A stretch of DNA of 64,000 nucleotides from Bettongia penicillata ogilbyi (taxonomy: Eukaryota; Chordata; Mammalia; Diprotodontia; Potoroidae): contig JAJHZJ010000121.1 of assembly GCA_023548195.1 (NCBI GenBank), positions 2,356,220 through 2,420,219 of the forward strand. The letters run 5' to 3'. Under the pieces are notes generated by a model, which saw only the letters and a list, made by a program, of their open reading frames with translations, made no database searches and had not been told where the DNA came from. Below, piece by piece: positions 32,406 to 43,069 of the stretch; the first letter of the stretch is position 1, and every line of letters begins with the position of its first letter. The position numbers and the translations under genes were made by a program.

Positions 32406-33194
32406 ACTACACATTTCCTCACCATAAACCTGAGGATTGAATCAACTAACGTCCAGGTGGGTGGGATCAAGAAATGACTGATATTTCCCTTGAGAAATTT
32501 AAGGGGTCTGCTTTCTTTCCATTTCTCACTGACAAGAAGTATCAGACTTCCCTTAAACACAAGAATAAAAGAGCTCCTAGTTTGTTTTAGAATTGGATAC
32601 TGAACTCCATTAACTCTTTCTCTCCCACCCCAACCTTAGGAGAGTTTAAACCTAGAATAAAGAGTAAAAACCACTAGGTGGGCAGACAGAAAAGTATATC
32701 ATTCTGAAATGACCATCCTAGTACAAAATCCAATCCAGTTTTGAAAATTTTCATCCTCCCTTTGAAGGTGCAGAAAGGGAAACTTTCATTTTTTATGTTA
32801 TCCTAACAAATGAAAATCGAAAGCAAAATTTACAATGATTGTATTGCCAGAGGAAGAACTCTGAAGGGTTGTGAATTTCTCCCTGTGCAGCCAACCCTCA
32901 ATTCATCCCTCATTCCCAATACAGACTTTTCTGGTCTTTTCAAAAGCTATTTTGGTTTAAGTAGTTAACCATCTATTCAAAATTCCCCCAAATTTAATAT
33001 CTAGCAAATATCTCTCCAAACCTTATCTTCCTCATCTTTGTCCTTAACTTAAGCGAAACTGGTCAACTCATTTCTGGAAATACATTTTGATATATGCTGT
33101 CACACTCGGCACTGTTAGCTGTGTTTGCTTAAATGTGATGGTGGTGGTACAAAAGATTGGGGGGAGAAGAAGGGAATGACTACAATATAAAATC

Positions 33195-33720
33195 AAAAGG
33201 CACAGACTTTGGGAGGACAGACCCATTAATACACTGTTAGCAGAACTGTGAAATGGTCCAAACATTCTAGAAATCAACTTGGAACTAAACGGTGCTATGC
33301 CGTTTGACTCAGCAATTTCACTACTAGGCATGTACCTCAAAGAGAACAAAGAAACAGGAAAAGTTCCCATTTGTACAAAATATTTATAGCAGAATTTTTT
33401 TATTGTAGCAAAGAGCTAGAAACAAAGTAGGTACTCATCAAGTGGAAAGTTACTGACCAACTATGGCACTTGAATGGAATGGAATATTAATCTTCTATAA
33501 GAAACGATGAAGAGGATGGATTCCAAAAAACCTCAGACTGTTGTATGAACTGATGCAGAGTGAAGTGAACCGAGCCGGTAGAATAATTTATACAATGACT
33601 GCAACATGATAAAGAAAAACTATACTGAAAGATTTATGAATTATGAGCAGTGTAGTTAATGTTTAGAATTCCAAAAGTTTAATGATAAAGTATATTTGCT
33701 ACCTTTTGGCAGAGGGGAAG
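33195..33720 (+). mobile_element. L1 ORF2 end and 3' UTR, left part
   Basis: 'aatacactgttagcagaact', 'gaatggaatggaatattaat' and 'actgatgcagagtgaagtga' follow the L1 ORF2 C-terminus and the 3' UTR. It breaks near 33720 in 'taccttttggcagagg' and resumes at 34245. Confidence 0.85.
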
Positions 33721-33721
33721 G

Positions 33722-33985
33722 GAATAGGAACGAACAGATGTTTATTAAGTACCTACTATGTGCCAGAGGCTTCACAAATATTATCTCATTTTATCCTTAA
33801 AACAACCCTGGGAGATAGATGCTATTATTATCCCCATTTTACAGTTGAGGAAACTGAGGTAGAGAGAGGTTAAGTGACTTGTCCAGCATCACACAGCTAC
33901 TAAGTATCTGAGGCAGGATTTGAACTCAACTGGTCCTGATCCCAGCTCTAGCATTCTATCCACTGTACCACCTAGCTGCCTCAGA
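33722..33985 (+). mobile_element. MIR-type CORE-SINE, near full length
   Basis: 'tttattaagtacctactatg', 'attatctcattttatcctta', 'ccccattttacagttgagga', 'gcaggatttgaactcaactg' and 'ctgtaccacctagctgcctc' cover the whole element. It lies within the L1 copy. Confidence 0.9.
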
Positions 33986-33994
33986 TAAGCTACA

Positions 33995-34240
33995 GATTAG
34001 AGGTATCACATTGAAGCCCAAGGCTTCACGGACCAGGGTGGCAGGTGGCCCTCAACACTTCTAATTGCAACCTGAATCACATTAAAAATTTAATTCCTAT
34101 GTAATTTTAATGCGTTGATATATTAATAAAAATAAATATATAAACACATGTGGTTTTCTAAGTCAATATGCAGCCCTCAGGGATCCTTACGTAGGGTTTG
34201 GTGGCCTCATTTCTAATTGAACTTGACAACACACTGTAGG
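33995..34240 (+). repeat. Family A repeat, copy 3
   Basis: 'ggcttcacggaccagggtgg', 'tggttttctaagtcaatatg' and 'ccctcagggatccttacgta' align with copies 1 and 4. It also lies within the L1 copy, next to the MIR. Confidence 0.7.
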
Positions 34241-34244
34241 TACA

Positions 34245-34455
34245 AAATGATACACACTTTCAGATACAGTCAACGTGTGGATTTGTTTTGCTTAATGATA
34301 CTTTTTTGTTATAAGAGAAGGCTTTTGGAGGGAAGAATTATTTGGGAGGGTCGGAAGAGTAGTGATAAAAAAAGAAAGAAAAGAGAGTAAAGGAAACATA
34401 AAAATACACAAAAAAGCAGAAGGAAATTCAAAAGGAAACAAATAAGCAGGGTAGT
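34245..34455 (+). mobile_element. L1 3' UTR, right part
   Basis: 'gtgtggatttgttttgctta' and the A-rich end continue the L1 begun at 33195. The two halves are collinear with the 3' UTR at 45655-46185. Confidence 0.72.
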
Positions 34456-35500
34456 GTTGGTAGCATGTTACATTTAAAATCTATTTTTAAAGAACAAGCA
34501 GTATATAGTAGAGATTCGTTGGCTCATAAACAATTCCCCTTTTCTGTTTTTCTTTGTATTTAGTCATCTCCACACCATTCCCTGCTAAAGCCCAGCTTCA
34601 TCCCCATCTCCTCCTCTCAAGAACCTTGGATTCCATTCCTGAAACTACTCTGGCTCTGACAGGTGAGCTTTCACATTATTTTACTGAGATTTAGGTCTCC
34701 ACGCCATCTCGGAAGTATTCAATACACCCTTTTTGTGCTCCACTTTACGAGCTGTTATACCCCCTTAGAATATCACTTCCTTGTGGGTAGGGATGTCTTG
34801 CCTCACTGTTTTTATGTCAATGTACATTTTGCATACTGTGTATATAGCACAGTTTATTAACTGTTTTTAATAAATACTGTAGCTATGTTTGTCAGATTTA
34901 TAATTTAAAAAAGAAATATAGAGGGGAAAAGTGACAATAAAAACATTTAAAAGAAAAATGTCATACATGCCTATCCCTGAGTATCTGTTCCAATGTTCTC
35001 CCTGTACCATGTAGCCCTATTTAAGTCATGCCCTCTTTCCATAGCAAAGTTCAAGTCCCCCCTTCTCCATAAAGGACTCCCCAACCTTGCCAACTCTTAA
35101 ACAAGGCTCTTTGCTCTCAAATCCTGTAGCACACTTGTTGTCAAAACCACTCATTCAGCTCTTAAACAATTTATCAAAGGTAGCATAGGTTTTCTTTTCC
35201 TGTATGTTTCCTATCTTCCCAAATGACTTGTACGCCTCTCAAGGACAGCTGTATCAGGGTTGTATCCCATGGAACAACACAGAAACAAGTAACCAGGGCA
35301 GTTAAGCCAAGGGATATGACCATCATTGCACTCAGCCCTATATTTCTTCAGAGCATTAGCATGGTGCCCTACATAGAGTAGGTACATGTTTGTAAATGAA
35401 AATGATGAAGGTTTCTTTTCTTTCATTCATTCAACAAATGTGTATTCAATTCTTTTCTTTATTAGACTAGAAGTGCAGTGAGGGTAGGAATACTCTAGCA
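34456..35500 (+). mobile_element. Worn LINE-2 3' UTR sequence
   Basis: Bases 34560-34870 and 35010-35400 hold diverged L2-like blocks ('gcaaagttcaagtccccc', 'ctcaaggacagctgtatcag', 'tagagtaggtacatgtttgt'). An unassigned ~60-bp piece sits near 35270-35330. The assignment is weak. Confidence 0.45.
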
Positions 35501-35504
35501 GATA

Positions 35505-35740
35505 GTAAAATAGGAAGCTTGGTGGATAGAGCATTAGAAGTAGGTCAGGAAATCATGAGTTCAAATTCAGCCTCAGACTTTCACTAGGTAGATGTGTGAT
35601 CCTCGGCAAGTCACAAAATCTGTTTTTTGCCTTAATCCCCTAGACAAGGAAATGGCAAACCACTCTAGTGTCCTTACCAAGGACACCCCAAGGACAATAT
35701 GGTCCATGGGGTCATGAAAAGTGAACGGCAATACACAGTT
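35505..35740 (+). mobile_element. MAR1-type SINE
   Basis: 'ttggtggatagagcattaga', 'gagttcaaattcagcctcag', 'tgtgatcctcggcaagtcac' and 'aatggcaaaccactctagtg' give a diverged but complete layout. Confidence 0.85.
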
Positions 35741-36764
35741 AAGACTTGATAAATATTTTTTAAATGAATGATTGCTTAATTCCTTTTCTAACCTTTTTGG
35801 ATTCTAAACCTATCACAACTATAATTCTGTCTCCTAAATTTAAGTAGAAGAGAATTCAGAGGAAATACTACTTTGGGTTAGCCAGTTCTCAACCCAGACC
35901 GGATGATCAGGCCTCCTCCTCTCTCGCTGCCTCTTTACCATTTGTGAAGGTTACTTTCGAGAGTAGAGAAAGGGTAGAGAGAGATGAAACTGAAACCAGT
36001 GAATGCTGATTTGAAATTATCACCTTCACCTGTGGGATTTAAAGATCAATGCTCCCCTGTCTCAGGCTACTCAGAGATAATCTCAGGTTACCTGTACTTC
36101 CAAGATACGTTCTTACGGAAAAAGCACAAGACGGGACTTCTCTCATGCCCAGCTCATGCTCCTCCATCATGATAAAGTGAATGAAGCCACCACTAAAATC
36201 AGATTTTTCCTTTTGCCTTGCAAGATCTCGGGGGAAACTGGGAAGGAACAAAATAGCTAGCAAGGACTTTAAAACATAGCAAGAAGACCTTGGGCTGCAG
36301 ATACTCAGATAAGATCTCAAAGGGAACTGGGTAGCCAGATGACTTGTACTATAATACCAAGGTGCAGGGTAACTGATAAAATGACTTTGGGCGGTTGCAT
36401 CATAACATTTACACCGATCTTTTGGAGAGGAAGCCTATTTACGATTCTCAGGTTACATTTCCTTTTATGGCTAGATCAATTATGTACTATGCATTAGACT
36501 GATAAAAGATTTGGGATCATTTCAGTTTCCTTCAGCATCACCAAAAACAGTCATTAAATAAAATTCAGTTAACACTGCTCAGGGAGAACTGTTTCAGTTC
36601 TGAACTTTTATGCTAGAATTCAGTATTTCTATCCTGAATCACGAAAAACTAAATAGAAGTAGAGAATGATGAGCGTTCTTTTCACGCTAATACCCCCCAA
36701 AAATCAATTTTTTCCAACATCGCATGTATTTCTACAATAATTATTATTACAATTATAAATTACT
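35741..36764. other. Repeat-poor intronic block
   Basis: About 1 kb has no recognisable transposon. Short open frames at 35984-36172 (+) and 36039-36320 (-) overlap each other and match nothing known to me. Confidence 0.45.
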
Positions 36765-36995
36765 TGTTATTGCTTCATTACACCTGACTCTTTGTGACCC
36801 CAATTGGGGTTTTCTTAGCAAAGCTACTGGAGTGGTTTGCCATTTCCTTCTCCAGTTCATTTCTTTTCAGATGAGGAAACTGAGGGCAAACTGGGTTAAA
36901 TGACTTGCCCAGTGTTACACTGCTAATAAGTGTCTGAGGTCAGATTTGAACTCAGAAAGAGGAATCTCTAGGCCTAGCACCTACGTGTCCCATCA
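36765..36995 (-). mobile_element. MAR1-type SINE (antisense)
   Basis: 'cccaattggggttttcttag', 'catttccttctccagttcat' and 'atgacttgcccagtgttaca' read as MAR1 backwards. Confidence 0.9.
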
Positions 36996-37345
36996 TCATA
37001 CCTAACATTTATATGTTATCTCACCTGACCCTCACAACAAATCGTATTATCCTCATTTTACAGATAAAGAATCTGAAGATGCAACAGGTTAAGTGACTGG
37101 CACAGAGTCACACATCTAGTAAGTGTCTAAGGCCAGATTTGTCTTCCTGATGAGACTTCCTGACTCCACGTTTGGAACTTTATACACTGAGCCAAATTAC
37201 TTAGAACCACAGAACTGTAGAGCTGGAAGGAACCTCAGAAACCACCTTCATTTTACAGGAGAGGAAACTGAAGCACAGAGAATCTCACCCAAAGTCACAC
37301 AGTTCAGAGAACTCCACATTAGATCTCCTGACTGAGACTTTGGCA
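36996..37345 (+). mobile_element. Two MIR-type SINEs in tandem
   Basis: Bases 36996-37195 ('acctaacatttatatgttat', 'cattttacagataaagaatc', 'gagtcacacatctagtaagt') and 37200-37345 ('gtagagctggaaggaacctc', 'aaagtcacacagttcagaga') are separate copies. Bases 37346-37654 are unassigned. Confidence 0.82.
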
Positions 37346-37654
37346 CAACTTTCACATCAATGCCAAAGGCTCATTTTATAGCCTAACATATTAACACAGA
37401 CCTACAAACTTTGAGTCCAATGAGAATTTTATTTAAAATTGAAACTGTAATTTACAGTACTGGCACTATATTTTCACAGGGATGCTAATGTTCATCAGTG
37501 CTGTGATCTTATTAAATATGACAAGAACTAATGAAACGTTTGGGGATTATATGTACTTTTAGCTTCTTTGTAAAGCTGTACTATTAGTCCGTTAAGAACC
37601 TTTTTTAAAAAAGCATTTACTAGCCCCTGACCACTCTATTAGGTGCTAAAGGGA

Positions 37655-37910
37655 GATACCAAATTAATAATACTAATAGTTAAAATGTATAAAGTACTTC
37701 CTATGTGTCAGGCGCAAATACTTTACAATTATTACCTCATTCGACTTTCACAACAAGCTTGTAAGATAGATGCTTTTATTTTTTCCATTTTATGGATGCA
37801 GAAATTAAGGCAAACCAAGGTTCAGTGACTTGCCCAGGGTAATCAGAAGTCAGCTCTTCCTGACTCCAGGCGCAGGACTCCATTCATTACACTAACTAGC
37901 TGCCCATTAA
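37655..37910 (+). mobile_element. MIR-type CORE-SINE
   Basis: 'gtacttcctatgtgtcaggc', 'gtgacttgcccagggtaatc' and 'cattacactaactagctgcc' span the element. Bases 37911-38534 have no recognisable element. Confidence 0.87.
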
Positions 37911-38534
37911 TTCGTTAAAATTAAGAACAGACTTGGTCCTTAAAGTTGATTAGTTATAACCACCATTAACAAAGCTTATACAGCACTTTAGGAGATATAT
38001 GAGCCTCATTTGACTGGACTTCCCCTGATAAGTCAGTGTAGCTTGTCAAAGACTCCGACAGCCTGGAGCTACTAGGTGGACTGAGTGATTTGGGCATTGG
38101 CCCATGGTAGAGATGACTTCCTGGAAGGAAACAGTGCTTAGCAAGAGGAATGGGGGGAGGGGAGAGAAGGAAAGGTGACAGAAACAAGCTTGGAGGACTG
38201 AGCCCAGTGATATTTATAGGCAGGTAGCTTTTACCATAGGCCAGTTCCCTCAGGTGTCAATTCCCCCACCCCCAATACATCCCTGGTAACTTTGTAGACC
38301 CTCCTCCAGTGAATCTCACAGCCACACATTCCTGAGCTCAAAGTTACAGCATGGTTTGGAAATATGCTTTCTGCTTCAACTAAGCGCCCTTTCTATTTCT
38401 CAATGGGCCTTCTAAACTCCATGCATTTTATACTTGTTAAAACATGGATTTTATCAGATAAGTGGTCACATTCAGAGAGGACTAAACCATTGAGACAATA
38501 GGGGTCCTGACTGCACACGCCTAAAGACTTCACA

Positions 38535-39010
38535 AGTATATTACATGTGTGTAATTCATAATATATATAGAATGACTTTATGACCCATAAATGGTAGATC
38601 TCTTTTTCTCAGATGCCATCTTAAATATATGCATATAAAATACAGATACATGTATATTATATGCAGTATCATATATTATATACCATATATTATGTATGAC
38701 ATTATACAATAGATATTATATACATGTATCTATACATATAATGACTTTATGACCTGTAAATCATAATTTTAAAGTATGCATACATAACACAGATATATAG
38801 CTAGTATAATAGATAACATAGATAACATAAAACACATATTATGTATATATGTACATATATAATATACATGTATATACATGTAAAATATATATAATACAGT
38901 CATATATAATATATACATATAACTATATTTTACATACACTTACTTTAAGATGACATATATAATATTATATATACATATAGCACTGTATGATATCATATGT
39001 TACATACATA
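38535..39010. repeat. TA-rich block with internal duplication
   Basis: Alternating TA/CA-rich sequence holds many self-complementary ATATAC/GTATAT runs. The segment starting 'atgactttatgaccc' at 38572 recurs as 'atgactttatgacct' at 38741, giving a degenerate unit of about 169 bp. Further 'taagatgac' repeats lie at about 38946 and 39017. Confidence 0.8.
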
Positions 39011-39264
39011 TCTATTTTTAAGATGACCTCTAAGGAAAACAGATTGACATTTACAGGTTATAAAGTCATACTGGAGACATACATACAAATGGAGTTGGAG
39101 CAGGTCATCCTCAGATATGAAACCCAAGTATTTATAGACACAACTTGAGTCTCTGATTTGCCTAATGCTCATCGATGACAAGCCAATTAGAAAATGGTAA
39201 CAATGGCCCCTTGTTGTCAACCCTAATGATTTTATTATAAACGATAATACATATAATTATTTAA

Positions 39265-39790
39265 AACAATAACAAGAGCTAGCATTTATCTACTGCTCGA
39301 AGGTTACCCAAACATCTCACATACATGACCTCATCTGATACTTTCAACAACCCAGTGAAACAGGTACAGTGGGTATTATCATCCCCATTTTAAAGACATA
39401 GACACTAGGTTTCAAAAAGATTAAGTGATTTGCCCAAGTATTAATAAGGGACCTGAACCCCAGCTGATTATCTGTCTTCTTCAGAGGAAAGAAATGTGAC
39501 ATATTAAAGGAAAAAATGACATATTAAACAGGTGGCAGGGTTATAAATTGCTGTTTTCCCTTCTATTCCTAAAGGTAATGGCTGGGATAACATTGATTAA
39601 TAAAAACTCAAGTTTCTATAGCACTTTAAGGTTTCCAAAGCCCTTGCCTCACACAAGCCTGTGAAGTGCCACAAGTATTATTCCCATTTTGCAGATAGGA
39701 AAACTAAGAAAGAGAATAAATGATTTTTCCATGTTGATAATTCAAACCCAAGTCTCCCAAATCCAAATCGTGTTGCTCTTCTTTTGATGT
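39265..39790 (+). mobile_element. Two MIR-type SINEs
   Basis: Bases 39265-39490 ('agagctagcatttatctact', 'atttgcccaagtattaataa') and 39590-39790 ('atagcactttaaggtttcca', 'attcccattttgcagatagg') are separate copies. Bases 39791-40020 are unassigned. Confidence 0.8.
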
Positions 39791-40020
39791 GATGGGCTAC
39801 CCTCACGGGGACAGCATTGTTAAAAGAAGGATGTTAAGAATAAAAATAAATAAGTAAGAATACAGGCAATAATATAATTTCTTAAGCATTTGATAAGCTG
39901 TGGGGCTAACCCAAATGCTATTTTTTAATCTAAATACTAAATTAAAAAAAATTTTCAAATGAAGATGTGCTTTCTCTCTGTCCCATCTCCCCCATCAATA
40001 TATAAATATATACTATATGG

Positions 40021-40046
40021 TATGTGTGTGTGTGTGTGTGTGTATA
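40021..40046. repeat. (TG)n microsatellite
   Basis: About eleven TG units are flanked by TATACTA sequence. Confidence 0.93.
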
Positions 40047-40299
40047 CTATGTAGTATGTATACTATATTCTAATCATTGAGAAGATTCAGGAAAAAATAG
40101 GAATGATCAAAATTACTTATCAGTCATAACTAATTTATTTTCCTGTTTAACATCACTAAGCTACTGAAGTTCCACTTAGAGTTAATCTAGAAGAAACGAC
40201 TGAAATATTGGACCAACCCAGAGTGGCAGAATCTTTGGACACAACTGTATAATTCTCACAAGGAAGTTAATATGGTTAGTCTCTTCTATTCCTTCCTCC

Positions 40300-40560
40300 C
40301 TCTTGCAATGGAGAGAGTGCAGGGTCCAGAATCAGGAAGGTCTGAGTTCAAATCTAATCTCAGACTTTTATGAGCTGTGTTACCCTGGGCCAATCACTGA
40401 ACTTCTCTTTGCCTCACCTGTAAAATGGGGATACTAATAGCACCTACCTCAAAAAGTTGTAAGGATCAAATGAGATAGATATCACTGTAAAAGAGCTTAG
40501 TACGCTGTCAAGTACATAGTAAGCATTATATAAATGTTAGCTATTATTATTATTAACAAA
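40300..40560 (+). mobile_element. THER1/MIR-type SINE, near full length
   Basis: 'gtctgagttcaaatctaatc', 'gttaccctgggccaatcact', 'cacctgtaaaatggggatac' and 'attatataaatgttagctat' appear in order. Confidence 0.87.
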
Positions 40561-40832
40561 GATCATAGTAGGGGGAGGAATTGACTTACTGTTCACATCA
40601 GTCTAAAGTAACAGTTTGTTGGCCTTAGATGAGTGAGTAACCCTGTCAGTTACAAGAAAAACAAAATATCTTGACGTGTGAAATGAACGAACTAGATATG
40701 GAAATTAGTGTTTTTCCTGTATGCTCCATGAATGTATCTTTTACACACTCTCAACTTCTGGCTGTGAACTCCACAGAGCATCTTAGTATCAAAAACTGTT
40801 TTACTTACATTAAGAGTATATGTACTCTGCTC

Positions 40833-40975
40833 CTAAAGCAGGGGATCTTAACCTTTTGTGTTTGTGTGAGATGAATGCCTTTGGAAGTCTATGAAACCTT
40901 TGGACCCTTTTTTTTAGAATAATGTTTTTAAATAATTAAAGAAGTGCTAAATTTCAGTCAGTATGTTAGTAAAAA
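40833..40975 (+). repeat. Family B repeat, copy 4
   Basis: 'aagcaggggatcttaacctt', 'tggaagtctatgaaaccttt' and 'agaataatgtttttaaataa' give the clearest plus-sense copy of this family. Confidence 0.72.
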
Positions 40976-41556
40976 TAAAGATGTCATTTATGTCCAATCC
41001 CAGTTCAGGGACCTCCCTGAAATCTATCCACAGAACTCTGTACAAGAACCCCCAGTCCTAGAAATACCCCACACATATTATCTAAGCGCCCAGAACCTTC
41101 CTTTCCCAAACAAGGAAAAAGTACCCACCCACAAACAAACTCCTTTCAAGACATACCAAAAGCTTTTTAGAATACATATGAGTGGTTAAAAGTTTCCAGA
41201 TGGATAACGTGCTGCTTTCCAAACCCTAACAAGAAATTCTAGGACAGCTCCTGCAGAATCACTACCACTTAACAAGTCAAGTCTGTCATAATTTACTCCA
41301 TTTTCCTAATATAGCATCCACCATGCTAAGCATGGAAAAGTTGATTTACAACTCCTAACACCTAGAGATAGCTCTCGTTCCTCTTCTCTTGCGGGACTCT
41401 TGACAATTTCCCCCCAAGGTTGATGCACAGATTTGGGGCATGTCCCTAAGGACAGCTCTGCGCACAGGTGGCCGGGGTTAACAGGCCCCTCAGAGACAGT
41501 GCGGGGCACACCTAAGGATCCAAGGGTTCTAGGTCACTGTCGCTTGGCCTCCAGAG
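40976..41556. other. Non-repetitive flank of the DOCK9 CpG island
   Basis: No transposon was recognised. Base composition rises toward the island from about 41400. Under the DOCK9 model this is the first part of intron 1. Confidence 0.5.
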
Positions 41557-41966
41557 ATGTCAGACATCCTTTCCCTACAGAGTAGGCCTGGGAATGGGAG
41601 GAAAAGAAGGGAGGGAGAGGAGGAGAAAAGGGGGAGAAAAGGCCACAAGTGCCAAATATCCGCTAAAAGAGGAAGACGGACGGGGAACGAGGAGGGGGTA
41701 CCCAGAGCATTCCTCGCTCTTTCGGAAGCGGAGAAGGCGAGGCTGGAGGCAGCGGGGGTCCCGGAGCCCCGTCCTGCCCTCCCCACGTCGGACTTCTCCC
41801 CCTCTCCCCACCCCAACCTCTTCGCCCAGCGGGCTCCACCGGCGGCTCCGCCTCATCCCGACCGGCTGACGGGAGCGTGGCGCGGGGAGGAGGGGACCGG
41901 AGGCTGGGGATGCGCCCCGCCGGCCCGGCCCCCGCCGCGCTCTACCTGCGCCCGCCCCGAGCCCGC

Positions 41967-41972
41967 ACTCAC
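41967..41972 (-). promoter_or_regulatory. DOCK9: Splice donor of DOCK9 exon 1
   Basis: On the minus strand the exon end reads 'ctcctg' followed by 'gtgagt', matching the mammalian donor consensus at all six intron positions. The break is in phase 0 after codon 43, just where DOCK9 proteins continue with Ala-Lys-Pro-Lys from the next exon. Confidence 0.9.
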
Positions 41973-42101
41973 CAGGAGCACGGAGCCCCGCACCACCTCG
42001 GACACGCTCTGCCGCAGCTCGGCCGCCGTGCCCGGCTTGCTCAGCGCCCGCGTGAACTTCCGAGTCTCCGCCGAGGCGGGGAGCGGCGGCGGCTGCGCCA
42101 T
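41973..42101 (-). CDS. DOCK9: DOCK9 (zizimin-1), first coding exon, residues 1-43
   Basis: The exon reads from ATG (42099-42101) to the donor after base 41973, exactly 43 codons. It starts [16 protein letters not shown] and continues through '[20 protein letters not shown]' to VLL. This matches human DOCK9 as I recall it, apart from small changes near the start. DOCK11 starts MAEVRKFTKRLSKPG and has SEAVRGSVVL; DOCK10 is further away. DOCK9 is a guanine-nucleotide exchange factor for CDC42 with a PH domain, a C2-like DHR-1 and a catalytic DHR-2. This exon supplies only the short tail before the PH domain. The start codon has a strong context (A at -3, G at +4). The frame stays open upstream to at least 42308 but without an ATG there. 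No other DOCK9 exon appears in the window, so 1-41972 fits a long first intron. Confidence 0.94.
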
Positions 42102-42520
42102 CCTGTGCCTCCGGGCCGCCGCCGCCTCCTCCCGCAGTCCCGGCCCGCCGCGATCGGGCCGCCGCCAGGTGCAGCCGCCGCCGCCGGCCCAGCTTCTCCC
42201 CGCCGCTGCCCGCTCCAGGCTCCTGCCGGCGGTCCCGAGAGAGCGGGCGGGCTCGCGGGCTGCGCAGGTCCCGGCCCGTCCCCTCCCCGCCGCGGCCGCC
42301 GCTGTCAAGCCCGGGTCCTGCCTCCTGCTCCTCCGCTCACGCCCCGGCCGTCGGGGGCGGCGGCGGCGGCGGCTTGCCCACTCGCTCCGGGCAGCGCTCC
42401 GGGTTGTTGCTCCGGAGGCTGTCCCGGCTCCCCCATGCTCCCCGCTCTCAGCGCCGGCGGCCTCCTCCTCTGGGCGGGGTGTCCGGCCCGAGGCGGGGCC
42501 GCCGAGTGGAGGAGGCGGAG
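42102..42520 (-). other. DOCK9: DOCK9 5' UTR / core promoter region (extent inferred)
   Basis: Leader and promoter should lie between the start codon and the right edge of the CpG island. The stretch holds Ala/Gly/Arg-rich open frames, GCC/CGG triplet runs at about 42113-42128, 42170-42186 and 42356-42372, and GC boxes. The transcription start cannot be placed from sequence alone. Confidence 0.6.
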
Positions 42521-42570
42521 CTGAGCCCCATCCTGAGCCTGGCGAGCTCTCAGGCCCCCCACCGCGTACC

Positions 42571-43069
42571 CCGCCTCGGAAAGGTGGGGGAAATAGAAGA
42601 ACCGAGTGAGGTGCGCGAACCCCAAAAGGGAGGAGAGTTAGAGCAGTTCAAATAAAAGGTGGAAAGGGCAAAAATACCCAGGCACGAGGCTTCACCCTGC
42701 ACCAGGGAGTAGGTGGGGGCGGCCGAGATGAAAAGGAGTCTGGCACCGACCTTTGAAGGAGAATCATGACACCCTTTATTGAAGGACCTGACCAAAACGT
42801 CCAGGGCGGTCCTGGGAGAGTTCATTACAGAAAGGCTACCCCAACAACAGAGGGAGGGAAAGCAACTAAGAGACTTACAATCCCGAGAGAGTGGTCCAGG
42901 GCAGGGCATGTCATCATGTCTCTGATGCCATGGTCTTCCAAAGGAAGGGCGAACCCAGAAGATACATTGTATCCGCCATGGGGGCATATTGAAACTTTTC
43001 ATAGACTAAAATGTTATTGTTCGTATTGGGGTCAAAATTATTTCCTTAATACAGTGAAAAGAGACTACT
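42571..43069. other. Upstream flank of DOCK9 with a possible RTE-type scrap
   Basis: Around 42905-42955, 'gcatgtcatcatgtctctga' and 'tgccatggtcttccaaagga' resemble the end of the RTE-type SINE tail ('...tgatgtcatggtcctcttcgag'). The rest of 42760-42900 is unassigned. Confidence 0.4.

Larger units (their letters stand above)
41680..42570. promoter_or_regulatory. DOCK9: CpG island spanning the DOCK9 promoter and exon 1
   Basis: CpG dinucleotides and G+C rise sharply against the A+T-rich surroundings. The densest part is 41850-42520, which contains several GC boxes such as 'gggcggggtg' near 42472 and 'gaggcggggc' near 42490. A (CGG)n run of about six units lies at 42356-42372. I see no convincing TATA box on the minus strand upstream of the start codon, which suits a dispersed CpG-island promoter. 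The long open frames on both strands here result from stop-poor GC-rich sequence. Confidence 0.93.

Noticed and set aside
42099..42106. YY1-like ATGGCG motif at the DOCK9 start codon
   Set aside because: It coincides with the start codon and second codon, and the flanking bases fit the YY1 consensus only in part.
42102..42308. N-terminal extension of the DOCK9 frame by up to 69 codons
   Set aside because: The upstream codon is TTG, not ATG, the residues are low-complexity Ala/Gly/Arg, and the ATG at 42101 has a strong context and matches known DOCK9 starts.
41557..42609. A 350-codon plus-strand frame and several other long frames across the CpG island
   Set aside because: They are Pro/Ala/Arg-rich, overlap on both strands and arise from stop-poor GC-rich DNA. 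Only the minus-strand DOCK9 frame matches a known protein and ends at a splice donor.
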